NCBI GenBank assembly: GCA_004352715.1
Contig: SCFE01000118.1
Coordinates: 1,023,220-1,087,219, forward strand
Direction: 5' to 3'
Length of the DNA stretch: 64,000 bases
DNA from: Hofstenia miamia
Taxonomy: Eukaryota > Xenacoelomorpha > Acoela
A model generated the notes under the pieces. It saw only the letters and a program-made list of their open reading frames with translations, made no database searches and was not told the origin of the DNA. Of this stretch, positions 22,283-34,819 are shown one piece after another. Each line of letters starts with the position of its first letter. Position 1 is the stretch's first letter. The position numbers and the translations under genes were made by a program.

Positions 22283-24540
22283 AATATGAACAAACGGAAA
22301 CAGAGACAATGATATCAGAGTTGATAAAGTTCGACTTACAAATGACTACTGATCACAAGTGTACCAGATAATGGGAATCCACATATAGCAATAAGCCTAT
22401 ACAGTCAAGTGAACATGATAGAGATGACAATAAGCACAGTGGAGAATCTAGAAAAAGCAAATACACTATTCATAAAGTGCAGTTTGAATCAAAGAACACC
22501 TAATGGAAATCAAAAACATATGGAAAAACATGAAACTGGAAATGAAAACAAGTAAACAGTGGCCAGAAATCAAAATCACTACACCATCAAAAAGATACCA
22601 CAGAACAGTCAAACTAGCACTACAAGAAATAAAAAGAGCATACAAGCTCAATACAGAGAAAGACTTTAAGAATATAATTTTTCAGCAAAGTAACATACCA
22701 GAGATACATTACAGTACGACGGCATGGATACTAGTGATATTCTTAACAGAAGACGAAGAAATCAGATTACCAATTTTAAGAAAACAAAGAGCAAAAAGTT
22801 TAAGATCACACTCTCACCAATGAATACAAACATGAAAAATTGGTTGTTAAAAGGATACGTACAGAAATTAGAATCACCAAACAAGATGAAAAAACTAATG
22901 CAGATAGTTGAGAAACACATAAGCAGAATGGTAACAAACCAATCTCTGATGGGAAAAATGTCAATAGTCAAGATGGCAAACAGAACAAGTATATGCCTGA
23001 ATGAGTTAATGCTATTTGACAAACCAATGAAAACATATATGTGAGGAGCAACAGCAGAAACAAAGCTGTGATAAATGGAGCAACAACTATGGGTCACAAT
23101 AAGAAAAATCATAAAAAGAAGGATAGAAGATACTAGTGATGTTATAAATAAGATAGTCGCAAAGAACATACAAAATGTAATAAACAATGAGATGAAAAAA
23201 TATGAAAAATAAGACCAAGATGTTCATTCACGAAAATAATAAAAAGTGCAGAACTGATGAAAAAAGAAGGAACTACAGAACCAGTTGAAATATGGGAAAT
23301 GGTAACAAAAAGCCAAAGAGAAATACAATGAGAAGAGGAATTACTCACATTGACAGAACTGATTCTGTCTCCTAAGACACAAGAGAAAATCGGCAGTCTC
23401 AAACGTGGAAAAATGGGAAACCCCAAACCCTGCTAGTACTGTTGAATGGATCGATAGAGATGATGAAAGGTTCTAGAGTAATAAAAGAAAAACAAACTGA
23501 AATAGTAGAATGAAACTTCCAACAAATAAGAGAGAACCAAATGGTGGCAATGATGAAAATAATGTTCACAGAAGCATTCATGATAACAGAAATTGAAGAA
23601 CTACTAACACTATACAATCACATGGCAGTTGATGTAGAATGTATAACATCAAGAATAGAAATGATGCTGAACGTACTATCAAAATTGAAGAGGAAAGGAT
23701 TAACAGAAAAATTTTGGGAAAAGATAAGAGAAAGCAAGATGAATTATCCAGCAACAATAGGACTGGCAACATCACCAAGACTCCAAGAAAAATATGAAAT
23801 CATAGAACAACGAATAGAAAATAAAATTCTAAAGTGCACCTTGCCAGAAACAATCTCGATACGTATGATTGTGCCAAGATGGAGGCTACCCAAGGAAAAA
23901 AGTGTAGTAAAATTATTCCTACATGAACACAACTCTTACGCAAATAACAGAGAAAAAGCCAAGGCTATAGTAGAGAAAGAAGATTATAGAAAATCAAAAG
24001 AAATCATGTTAAGAAATGACAATAAAGAGAGAATATTCATTGAGGGACGATAACAACATATGATCTGTACACTGAGGGTGAGCCGATATACAAACAATTA
24101 CAAATACTAAGAGAATAAATTGAAAAAAGGAGCATAAAAGCAGTAATACTGTTCTCTGGGGCAATGATATAGTATGGCTGGACATATGGAATAAAGAATA
24201 TAGATACTACAATGTATCCAAAAGAGTAGAAATAGTAACCATGATAAGAATGAATAAAAATAACCCAGATGAAATAACAGAAAAGGAAGTACGTGAAAAT
24301 GTAAGTTTTTTCTATAAGGATGTGGCAAATGCGTGAAGTTTGCTAAAAGTATTTCAGTTATTCTATCCCCACACAGCCATGTATGAAAACTTTGTGCACA
24401 CAAGTCGAGCAGACGCTAAAATGATGTTAATGATAAGCTTAAAAGGGATTTCATTTGTACAGAAAGTTCTACAAAATATTCACAGAATTAAGAGAAATGA
24501 CAATGATCTCAGAATCGATTAAAGAACTGTATATGTCAGC
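22283..24540 (+). pseudogene. Decayed coding region of unknown identity, middle part
   Basis: Continues the purine-rich plus-strand region on the far side of the LINE. Open pieces in shifting frames include PHIAISLYSQVNMIEMTIS (about 22375-22440), ITTPSKRYHRTVKLALQEIK (in 22503-22823), NTNMKNWLLKGYVQKLESP (in 22724-23044), and the longest, 170 codons at 23541-24053, with EKYEIIEQRIENKILK and IRMIVPRWRLPKEKSVVKLF. It is rich in Lys, Glu and Ile, and mostly helical by appearance. There are no YxDD, DDE, zinc-knuckle or protease motifs that I can see. Several stops and frameshifts show it is long dead. Function unknown. Confidence 0.5.
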
Positions 24541-24600
24541 ATTTTACAACATCAGGCATAAATTTTTTCAATATAATAAACTTTGTATGCATTATCAGCA

Positions 24601-24804
24601 TATATGATTAAAAATTTTAGAGTAAACAACTTTCAAAATTTATATGACTATTAGCTAATTTGAGTATGTGGATCTCTTTTTCTGAATGAAGTGTAAGATG
24701 AGGTGTATTTATGATATTTAAAATATCAAGATTATCTCCTTAAATTGGAATTGTGCATAGAAAGTATTTATTGAAGGTTGCTAGTATTATGACTTCATAT
24801 GAAA
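24601..24804. repeat. ~200-bp direct repeat, left copy
   Basis: Closely matches 26083-26287 in the same orientation. Shared text includes TATATGATTAAAAATTTT, GACTATTAGCTAAT, TGAAGTGTAAGATGAGGTG and AAGTATTTATTGAAGGTT. Unknown coding sequence seems to resume right after it, so it looks like an insertion in that region. Confidence 0.92.
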
Positions 24805-25133
24805 CAAAGCAGCTCTAATATCTCGTTCCTCAAATACGCAAATGTAGTAACAATGGAAAAACAAAGCGGTACTATAAATCACAAAACAATACGAATTTGC
24901 AAATGTCAGTTGGAATGATCCACAAGCGAAAACATTGGTAAAATGGGCGTACACACTAGTGCATAGAGAACAAGCTGTGCTAAAATTAACGCTGAGGAGG
25001 GTGTGCAGCATAGTCCTTCTAAGTTATGCTGATTCCTGCCAAAGTGGAGAATAAGATCGAAAAAGAAATAATAAAAAGAGCAGAAAAAATTAGAATGATT
25101 AAACTACCAAGATTTTTTTATTTTAACAATGTA
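24805..25133 (+). pseudogene. Decayed coding region of unknown identity, probable 3' part
   Basis: After the 200-bp repeat the same purine-rich style resumes. One frame reads WNDPQAKTLVKWAYTLVHRE and LKLTLRRVCSIVLLSYADSC, then after a frame change KIEKEIIKRAEKIRMIKLP, ending TGA near 25133. Its link to the pieces upstream is inferred from composition and strand only. Confidence 0.4.
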
Positions 25134-25452
25134 TGAGCAAATGCCTGTCGCCGAAATCATTTGGCAAAAATCTGAGGGCGATTACGCTCCTCGTTAATTT
25201 TAATGGGGACACGCATACGGCCTACATGCACTTAAATTATTAAGGCGGCCGGTACTTGTCTTGATTATAGTGTAAATAGCCGTAACACAGTGTAAAAGTG
25301 ATGAATTAAATTCTTTGGAGTTGCTTACTATTTTCTCCTTATATTTTGGTTTGCTTTGTTAAATTAAATGCATAGCTAAGCGGTTCATGTACAGTAGTGG
25401 CCAGGATTCCACGACGGAACAATTCTAGATTTTTTGCCCCTGACCATGACCT

Positions 25453-25800
25453 ACATTTAGGTTAGGTGTAACATTAAGGTTTTTCTCTAGTCTGCTTAGC
25501 TAGCTACCGATTATTATTGCTTAAGCATATAGTAACAAATTCGACATAGACTAGTCTGCCGATGTAGGAATTAAAGTTGATATTTTGATCCAAACTATTG
25601 ACTATAACGAGACCAATAATAAGACCGTATTGTTATTATAGTTATGAAATTATTAGATGTAGGATAAGAAGCTGCAAGTGTGTTCTTGCCCTATTTGAAC
25701 TGTTATTAGCATTTGTCATGTTACGTTTTGTTAAATGGAATTTAGTTAGTGACACTGCAGCGAGTGCATCTCCTGGTTGCTTAAATTGTAAATCAAGTAA
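25453..25800. repeat. Diverged dispersed repeat, copy 1
   Basis: Resembles 57020-57420. Shared blocks in the same order are AGGTTAGGTGTA, GCTACCGAT, AGTAACAAATTCG, AATAAGACCGTATT, GATGTAGGATAAGAAGCTGC and TAGTGACACTGCAG. Between the blocks the copies differ by substitutions and indels. No coding content. Confidence 0.7.
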
Positions 25801-26082
25801 ATACAATCACTACAGGATACTGAATTAGGATACCTTCATTAAAATCTTAATTGCATCTACTCAGAGTTTTCAGAAATATTGACATTAAAAACTTCTTCGA
25901 ATCCTATTACTTACGTAGTTTTTATATATTTTTCTCAGGCCATTGCAGCAGTAAGTAAGGCCGTTATGTCGGAAACATATTTGTCCTACTGGAGGTAATG
26001 TTATGGGCTAAAACAAATTTGAATTATATGAAACATTTCAAAAACTTTTGCTATCATCAACAGAAACTGCAATATTTTGTAG

Positions 26083-26287
26083 CTATATGATTAAAAATTT
26101 TTAGAGTATATAAATTTCAAAATTTATCTGACTATTAGCTAATCTTAGTATGTGGATCTCTTTTTTGAATGAAGTGTAAGATGAGGTGTATTTATGATAT
26201 TTCAAATATCAAGATTAACTCCATAAATTGGAATTATGCATAGAAAGTATTTATTGAAGGTTTCTAGTATTATGAATTCATATGAAA
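26083..26287. repeat. ~200-bp direct repeat, right copy
   Basis: Partner of 24601-24804. The 1.28 kb between the copies ends here. With no polymerase inside, a retroelement with two LTRs is possible but not shown. Confidence 0.92.
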
Positions 26288-29200
26288 TTAATATAATATA
26301 TCATTTTTAAGACACCTTCAACCTTATTCACCAAAAATAATTAAAATGTCGCATAGCAATTTGAATTTTACCAAATATTCGGTTAAGGATGACGGATAGT
26401 GTAAATTTGTATTACCGTTAGACCAGTTCCTCGTGGGTATGTTTGCAAGACTTAAAATAACAAATAACAGTCAATCATTTGTTAAGAATATCGCCACACT
26501 GTCAGCAGTACTTAACGTTAAAAGCATGTGACAGAAGTTTAATCTTTGACTGCTAAAACGCATCATTACTAATTAACAATCATACACTGAAGGCACAATA
26601 TTAAAATTCAAGGAATTTAAAATTCGTTTTGATCCATTTTTACAGAACCAATTTTTACCATGTTGTATTATTCACAATATTAAATTTGTATTTAGCAGGA
26701 CCTACAACTGTAGTGGACATAAGGGTTGGGGCATAATATGTGACAAAATATCTCTTTGAAGATTCAAGTTGTAAGTTTGATTTTTCGCACACGGGGTGAA
26801 TTTTTTTGTTCTCAACATATACCCCTGTGAAGAGGCGTTCTCAAAACCATCTTCATAAATGCACAAGGTACGCAAAATTCATCAAATAAATCGAATTCAA
26901 CCTAAAATTTTTAATGCAATTACCAACTTCTGTATTATTGTAACCAGAAGTTTCGAAGTTATTAAAATTCAAAACTCTTCAAAATCCCATTCCTTTAATA
27001 AAATTGCATTAAAACTATCATTGTAATGGGATTCAGTCACAGTAAGAATATTAATTACCCTAAAAGTAAGATAACTGAGTGCAGTTATTCAAAATTTGTG
27101 ATTACACTAATTTTTTTACGCTGAATTCGATTTTTTATGAATCTTAGGTATTCTGTGCATCTATAGAGATGCTTCCATTCACAATAGAGGATTTTCATGG
27201 CTGCCTTCAGTATGGAAAATATCGAGAATGTGTTGGCTCTCTTAATTGAAAACAATTAGCTCAGCATGTAAGCAGTAAAAGATGTTGGCACCTTGGCGAA
27301 AAGTGTTTCTAAAAAACTAGCAACGTCAGCTTCTGCAGAAAAGAAAATTTAACCATTGCTTACAAAGTATGTATTATATGTTCAAATCTGTTCCAGTAAA
27401 ACATCATGTTTTTGCAAAGCTTAAGATTAAAAAACGAAGAAATATCTCTTACTGATTGAAGATTTGAAAAGTATTCCTCATACGAATAAAGAAATGCAAA
27501 AAGAAAAATTCAATGCATCCAGATTTGCGGAAATCAACAGAAGTTTTGTCTCATATTTTTCATCCATTACTAGATGAAAATATAATAAAAATGAGGCTGA
27601 ATCTTAACATCAATAATTTAATCAAAGAAGCATCTTTGTTAGAACTTTGAGCGGAACGACTCACCTGAATCGTGCATCCGCATTAAGCGACATAGTAGAA
27701 TAATCAACTAAGAGTTCTGAAATGAAGTACTTAGATTTTGTTTAATTTGAATTCGTTTAAAATTTTATGGTATATTAACCAAAGTCCGGATTTTAGGTGC
27801 GAAAAAAGGACCACTTTAGGTGGTGTGTAAGTGCTATAAAATACTCAAAATAGGTTCTAAAAATTAAAAACTAGGTAGTAACGAACTATATTTAGATATC
27901 ATTAGAACCCGAAAATAAAACTTTTTTCATCGACGTCTCAAGCAAATTGTGACGTTTGTTGGATTGCGTTGTAAGAGCAAAGCTACGCTCAAATCACAAG
28001 CAACAATTGGGGCTTCTTTGACGGAAGCAAAATCCATGGAAGACCATTCAGAAACCCGATATGCTGTCGAAGTCATTGACCCAAATTGCAGTGTTTCCAC
28101 AACACATTGACGTTGCTTTAAGCCGTCGTTGTTCTCCAAAACATAATGAAGCTTCTGCTTGCCCAAATCATGTAAAATCGACAACCTAATCGAATTTAAA
28201 ATGGCGAATAGTTGTTTAAATAGTTTAAACAGTTGCTTAAAATGGGAGTGAGGAGAAAAGGTGGTGCTATTAAAAAGTTTTGGGTGTTGTTCTTATGTGC
28301 TCACATTATAATTCGATATCTGATCGTATCACACCCTCAGGTGCGATGTACGTGAACATAATATATTCTGGTTTATTCATTCTATGCCACAGTACTTACT
28401 TAAAACTCACAAATACAAAGCATGGCTCCAGGTTCTTATGCAATAGAAGAATGGTGTAGAATTAAATATACAAATGAAAACAATTTTGATAAACTTAGTA
28501 CCTGTGTTTTGTAAAACGCTTAAAATTCAAATCATATCACAATCCTAGGTATGAAAATAAAGGCATAGCTTTATTGTGTTAGTAACACCATATGAAATCG
28601 AATGGCGCATTATATATGTTCGACTTATCTTTTGAATAGAGCATGTGTCTTCTATTAATAAAAATAATTTTGTAAACAAAGCCACGCTAGAGGTTATTCT
28701 AAATATTTAAGCTTGCAAACAATGGAAAACACTAGTAAAAATTTTAGGATGCGGGAGTAAGTAACTCACAGTTGTATGGTCAAGTTTTTCAAGCATGCCC
28801 GTTTTGGCCCGTTATATTCTCTAAATGAAGGAATAGATGTTAGTAAATCTCATTGCATTGAAATTAACTATATAGCAGCTATATAGATATCGTAGTAATG
28901 TACGTACAGTTACATGCGTATTTATAGCTATGGTATAATACAGATATCGAAAAAAAATTTGTTTTTAAATTCTTCCGCCAATAACAATTGAAAAAAAATT
29001 AATCATATAAAAATTTGACAAAAAGCAGTTGTGTTGTGCTATATCATTACTCAAATATCAATATTGTTCAGTGACGTAAAACAGAGGCACAATTTGGAAT
29101 TTTCACAGCTAGGTGATAAATGTTCTAGTTAAAAAGAAAGATATAGATTTAGGAAAATTTAGGCAAGTACTTAGATGTCATTTACTGCAACCCACTAAAA

Positions 29201-31764
29201 TAGTGCTTTACAAAATTCGGCGTACATCTCTCACAAATGATTAGAAAATCTTCTATAAATTGAAAGTACTAAAGTGCTCTGTAACTTAAAATTCTATCTT
29301 TCAAATTATGAAATTATATTTTAAAAATGAAAATACTAATTTTCCTACACTTTAGCTTTTGTTTCTTGTGGGCAGAAATGCATTTCATATTTAATCATTC
29401 TTGTAAAGTTTTGGAAAGCTAATCATTTTATTGACGCAACTAGCGGAAATAATATATAACCATAGTTAATGTGCAGTCAGATAATATGGTTAATGAGAGC
29501 GATATCGAATGGTAATGGATATTACAACCAATAAATAACCGAGTATCCAAACTGCATCGATAATCAATGTCTTCGCAAAGGCAATGCTAATCATAACTCC
29601 ATGAAAAATCGACATCATTAACATTAAGAACTTTAGAGATTTTAAAACTTCTTAATACATTATTTGTTTCTTCACTGCATAAAGCGCTACTTCATTGTTC
29701 ATCGTTAATTCTTAGAGCTGTATGTGAGCACAATTTTTTCGAACCACACCGGAAATTTTGTACCCAGAATTAGTGTTATGTGGCTAGAGTATATCTAATG
29801 CCACGCCCGCCTGACAAAAATACCTAATCCACCAGTACTCAAAATTTGTACTTGTGCCCAAGAATAAATTTTTTTCTGCTGGTATGAAACTATTAAAAAC
29901 TTTCAAAAACTTTCGAAAGCGATTCACATTCATTATATTCAATTTTTTTCAAAATATTATTTATAGCTTATGTGCTTGAAAAAAACCTTATTAAATTACA
30001 CATGATGTGGAATGTAAAGCATATCCGTATTAGCCTGTACCAGATAATAATTATGCACACCCACCTGTACCAGCGGGTATGGTCGGGAAAGTACATCACT
30101 AATTGGTATCAATCCACAATCGCATTATTGTAAAAGAATAAAAAAAATGTTTGTAAAATTGTTGAGTAAATTAGGAAAATGCGGTGGACAAACTTGTGGA
30201 ATATCACACTTTGTAATTTTGTTAATATTAGGGCATACGCATCGCACAGCGGTCTTTTTTATTTCTTCCAAATTACTTTATTTGATGGAGAACGAAATTG
30301 ATAGAACTAATACTAACTGTCCTTCCATATTCCCTAATACTTAATTTACTTTGGAAGGATCAAAATAGATATATTACTCAGTGGCTCAGATGCTACTAGA
30401 AAATGTAGAACACCCAATTCATGCACAAAACCTAAGGATAATTTAAAATCTACAAAATTATACTTAATCAAGACCTGCTTTTGCATAAACAAACTTTGAA
30501 CAAAAACAGAAGTCCGGGTATGGTAAACTTGTTGTCTATACTTGATTCAGCTGCATCCTATTTTCAGAGACTATAGGAAACTATCTTTTTATTATGCTCT
30601 GTGTTTTTAGACAGTTTCCCTCAATATGGCATTTACCAAGCGGAGAAGCACTTTATTGAAGCAATTCATACAGCGTGACATCTAAAAATGCCACAAGCAG
30701 TTTTATTTCACAATAAAACAAAGGGTGTCGTTGATATACAAAAATCTACGTATTGAAAATTATTTACAATAGCATCAGAAAAAAGTTTTAGAAATTCGCT
30801 TATTCGAACAACTATTAACTCATGGATCAAATCGATCATTTTTAAAAATTCAATGGAAGAGAATAGGTTAGTGTGTATTTGGTATTTTGAACACGAATAG
30901 GAATTGTTCTATTTTGTTAACAGTGGGACCATTAAGCAAACATTTTGGGTCCCCACGCCTGTCGTAAAAAACTCAATCAATTGTATGTTCTTGTTCTTCT
31001 CTCCAACATCATTTACACGACTACAAAGATGAGTGAAAAAGGCCAAATGGTCATTCCAAATAACAGTAATAGTTCGACTGGATCACGATATCCACGAGTT
31101 CCGACTACCATACCAACTTTTCTGAACTGGATGTTAAGATCTTTAGATATCTCGTGTACATTCTTGCATTCGGTGATTGGGAGTAGACAGTGTAAATGTT
31201 ATCACAGAAGGATTTCAGGTGAGACGTTGCTTTGATTCATAACATCGTGAATGGCGAGTTCTATTCTGTTGTTTACTTGACAATTTTGCAAGGTTGTTTT
31301 CCTGACCTCACAATAGGGCAGTCTGCCACTGGGTAGCCAGGAACCTTATGGTTGATGGATTGCAATGAAAATGAAACGAAGAAAGTCTGGATTTTTAATA
31401 AGGATGAACCGAATTTTTTTAATCGAAAATTTAACAATGGGAGACGACCCCCTGACGAAGGGTAATAATCAAATTTAATTCACAGAATATTTCAAAACCA
31501 ATTTTAGCCATACTACCAATTAATGTGAAACAGATACTGATAGGACCATAATGCAACTATTAATACAATTTCTTAGGTATTTTGTCATTTCATTCAATTT
31601 TATAAGGGTAGTATCAAATTTTCCATGAATTATGTAAAACATTTATTTTAATATTTTCTATGTGAAATATCTTAGTTTTGTTTCAGAATCAGTTTTTTGA
31701 GAAATACTTAGAGATTTTAAATCTTAAAACAAACACGTTATCTGTATAACTTTTAATTTGTTTT
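26288..31764. other. Long gene-poor stretch
   Basis: About 5.5 kb of AT-rich sequence with short frames only. A minus-strand frame at 27927-28184 (85 codons) has an even codon mix but no recognised motif. The only clear structure is one copy of a 70-bp identical repeat at 28881-28972. Confidence 0.5.
28881..28972. repeat. Identical ~70-bp dispersed repeat, copy 1
   Basis: From ATATAGATATCGTAGTAATG to CAGATATCGA it is identical to 32825-32895, and similarity continues weakly for about 20 bases. It includes the palindrome TGTACGTACA. Confidence 0.95.
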
Positions 31765-31808
31765 AAATTGTTTTAATTCTACCGCTAACCACCGCAGCAG
31801 TGTAAAGA
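31765..31808. repeat. Left part of a GCGGT-rich repeat split by a transposon
   Basis: CTACCGCTAACCACCGCAGCAGTG here and CTACCGCGGTACACCGCACC at 33354-33373 look like parts of one CCGC-rich sequence, separated by the 1.54-kb element. Confidence 0.45.
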
Positions 31809-33348
31809 GGGTGATACACGGTCAAACTTGTGTGTCAAACTTAATTACATAATTGCTCGGCACACAAATCCACGATAAGTTGGATCGTGTATCACCCCTT
31901 CAAACTTGTTGTCCAACCTGAAATCAGCGATCTAATCGCTTTTGATTTTTCTCGTCAAACAAGTGTGCCGGGTAATTAAGTTTGACAGTGTATCACCCCC
32001 TTCAAACAAGTGTGCCACACTTTCTGTTGCTATCGCGAAGTTATTAAAATCAATTAACCATTTGTTTTCGTAAAGAAGTGGGTAAACCACGGACTCCGAG
32101 ATAAATAACAAGTTGTTTATCTCGGATTCAGCGGTAAACTCACGATGCATTATAAAAATGTTGACAGAGAACATGGTTGCCTTTATAGAGCTTTATAAAT
32201 AGTTCCTTTGTTTGTCAAAAGCGCTTCTTTTAATAAGAGGAACATGCGCATGCGTGAAGAGGCATCAATAGTTATTTCTAGATTCAATGTGTCACTAGAA
32301 TTGTTTAAAATCCATTCTCATAATACATTTATAAATGTTTCAACTAACTATAGCACTAATATAGGAAATAAAGGAAATAAGTTTAAATATGAACATCACA
32401 AATTTTTTACGGATTGTATAACAAAAAAAGGAACTCCATTTGCCAAGTATTGATTTAAATAATGGTAGGGCACTGAATGTCACAAAATGTGCGACCTGTG
32501 GTGAAAAAAATATTAGGTGCAAAAAATTTGCTGTTTTGATATATTATTCATCATGGTCAAAATATCTCTTCTGATTATGTAAATTCACAATTCTTTTAAC
32601 AATTAGAACTGACTTGTGTGTATTTCTGATTTCTTTGTAGTAGAAAATTTAATAAAACTGTAACCTAATGCAGTCCAGCTAAACGTTGTCAAATTGTATT
32701 GCTAGTACTTGCAATTAATATTTTTCTAAGTGGCCGAATATCTTTTACCATGACTGTACAATTATGCATTGCCATATTTAGAAGTATTAAATCAATAAAT
32801 ATTCATTCTGAAATAATTATGTATATATAGATATCGTAGTAATGTACGTACAGTTACATGCGTATTTATAGCTATGGTATAATACAGATATCGAAATGAA
32901 ATTTGTTTCTAAATTTTCGGATTTCTAGCCCAAGATTAAGATTTAAAATATCTAATAAAATCTCTGTCATTGAAATTGAAAAAAATAATTAAGTTCGAAG
33001 ACTACAAGATATTAATGTAAATTTCAGTTATATTTTAAAATTTTTCATTATATTGTTTATAAATTCTATAGCATTTGTTGTCGATTTGATTTTAATTTGC
33101 TGTTGATAAAATCCTTTTTTGAAATTCGATAGCTTTCTCAGTTTGTTTTACATAGGAGAATATAATATCAGTGAAGACAATAACATTTTTACCAAATTTA
33201 TTCAATTAGATTCTAGTTGAAATCGCGTTATATCTGCAAGTTTGACACACAAGTTGGATCGCGTATCACCTCACTGACTTTCCAACTTGCGGTTAGGTGT
33301 TTACGGAGCAATTAAGTTTGACACACAAGTTTGACCGTGTATCACCCC
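31809..33348. mobile_element. Non-autonomous TIR element, 1.54 kb
   Basis: The left end GGGTGATACACGGTCAAACT and the right end AGTTTGACCGTGTATCACCCC are inverted repeats that extend about 40 bp through TGTGTGTCAAACTTAATT. Further partial copies of GTGTATCACCCC followed by TTCAAAC lie inside the left end (about 31889 and 31990) and the right end (about 33255). There is no transposase frame. The family is undetermined, and no exact target duplication was found. It carries the second copy of the 70-bp repeat at 32825. Confidence 0.8.
32825..32917. repeat. Identical ~70-bp dispersed repeat, copy 2
   Basis: Partner of 28881-28972, located inside the 31809-33348 element. Confidence 0.95.
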
Positions 33349-33392
33349 TTAATCGCTACCGCGGTACACCGCACCGCACTCATCTCTACTAC
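33349..33392. repeat. Right part of a GCGGT-rich repeat
   Basis: On the minus strand this reads AGAGATGAGTGCGGTGCGGT then GTACCGCGGTAGCG, the style of a hAT terminus with GCGGT motifs. It is the host of the inserted 1.54-kb element. Confidence 0.5.
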
Positions 33393-34731
33393 TTAACTTC
33401 ACTTAGTTTTGAAAAATAAATAAGAAAAGAAATAAACATCTACATTTCCGCTACAATAGGATGTGTCAGAATACTTAACAGCCATTTGCGTTCGAATGCG
33501 TTTGCAACAGAAAATCTTAAAATTTGTTTTGAGTGTCCTTTCTAATATTAGACAAATATAAACGTTCGAACTTCTTTATTTTTATGAAGTTTCTTAATTC
33601 TTTAATTGTAAATCCTTTTATACGCGGTAACACAACCTCTCTTAAAATTATTAGTTTGTTATAGAGGCAATTGGAGGTAAAAGCACACAATCAAAAAGCA
33701 TAACAACTAAACTTACAGCAAAACAGCCTGCCCTGCCGATAGCCAGTTCCCTTTTTTAGTAACTATCAAATTACATGAAATGACGGAATTCTTATGTGGA
33801 TATTGGAATAAAAAATAATTTTTTAGTGTTTTTCATTAAATAAAAAAAAATTTTTGAAAATTTTCTGCTCTCGTTTGAATAAGGCCTTCTCAAAAAGACT
33901 AGCTCTCATGTGTAGATACCATAAGGTTTTGTGGACAACCTCATAAATCATGGCCATTTTTGCAAGTATCGTTTTATATCAATTTTAGAAAACAATTTGA
34001 GCTACTTATTGACCTTTCAAAAATTTTATTTCAAAATATTTTATTTCAAAACAACTTTCAAGGATATCTTAGCCACTTTACCCATATTTGTTTTCTATAT
34101 ATGAATTCAATTTTACTCTTTTTTTTAAGAGAGTCAGTACATACAAATTAAAAAAAAAATTTTAAATATTAGAAATGTATGGATTGACCGCAAATTTAAA
34201 TACAACAAAGGCTTATTTGAGCAATTGGTGTGTCAGCATTCATTTTTTGTTCAGTGTGATTGGAAATTTTTCAAGGCGTAGTTTACGTTAGCATAGAACC
34301 AACTTTTGGCATTACAAAAATTTTAAAAAATTTAGCAGAGATTATTTCTTGTATGCTGCTTTCAAAAAATGGTACTGTAAAATCCTTAAAATTACAATGT
34401 AATGCCGCAAAGAGTCTACAGAATTTTAGTATAAAGAAGAAGAAAAGAATATGGTAGGTGAAGAGCATGATGAAACGCAAAATTTTATCAGATGATATCT
34501 ATGCAAGTAAACAATAAACATTGGGTACATTGATCGAAACAGCTGTATATTTGGAAACATTTATAATTAACTACAGCATTACAAGAAATTCTAGCACAAA
34601 TTGTTGTAGCCCTCTAACCGCAAAACAAAATGACGCAATCAATTACATGATAATAAAACATACTTGAAATGAATATTGTTTTCTTTCTTAAAAAGCAATT
34701 CTAAACTCGAAATAATGTAGAATATTTTCGA
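33393..34731. other. No gene seen
   Basis: AT-rich sequence with short frames only and no paired repeats. Confidence 0.5.
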
Positions 34732-34801
34732 GCACAGGTGGTGTAGTGGTAGCATAGCAGCCTTCCAAGCTGTTGATCCGGGTTCGACTCTGACTTGCGC
34801 A
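34732..34801 (+). tRNA. tRNA-Gly(UCC)-like gene, damaged T arm
   Basis: The 70-base sequence begins GCACAGGTGGTGTAGTGG, like eukaryotic tRNA-Gly. The anticodon arm is perfect for the family: GCAGC, loop CTTCCAA with anticodon TCC, then GCTGT. Box A-like (TGGTGTAGTGG) and box B-like (GGGTTCGACTC) promoter parts are present. The 3' half is faulty: after CCGGG TTCGACT comes CTGA rather than CCCGG, one base short, and the acceptor stem has one mismatch (A3-C70) and one G-T pair. It is therefore a pseudogene or a very unusual tRNA. A T-run follows directly. Confidence 0.75.
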
Positions 34802-34802
34802 A

Positions 34803-34809
34803 TTTTTTT
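34803..34809 (+). terminator. Pol III terminator T-run
   Basis: Seven T residues start two bases after the tRNA discriminator position and run into a single N (34810). This is the normal RNA polymerase III stop. Confidence 0.7.
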
Positions 34810-34819
34810 NTTTCACTTA

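Noticed and set aside
22762-24403. Minus-strand frames rich in Phe, Leu, Ile and Ser that look like membrane proteins
   Set aside because: They are the complement of the purine-rich decayed coding region on the plus strand; hydrophobic runs follow automatically.
27927-28184. Minus-strand frame of 85 codons
   Set aside because: Even composition but no recognised domain and no clear exon boundaries; left as unassigned.
30945-31235. Plus-strand frame of 96 codons
   Set aside because: No motif; the start and surrounding sequence do not look like a gene.
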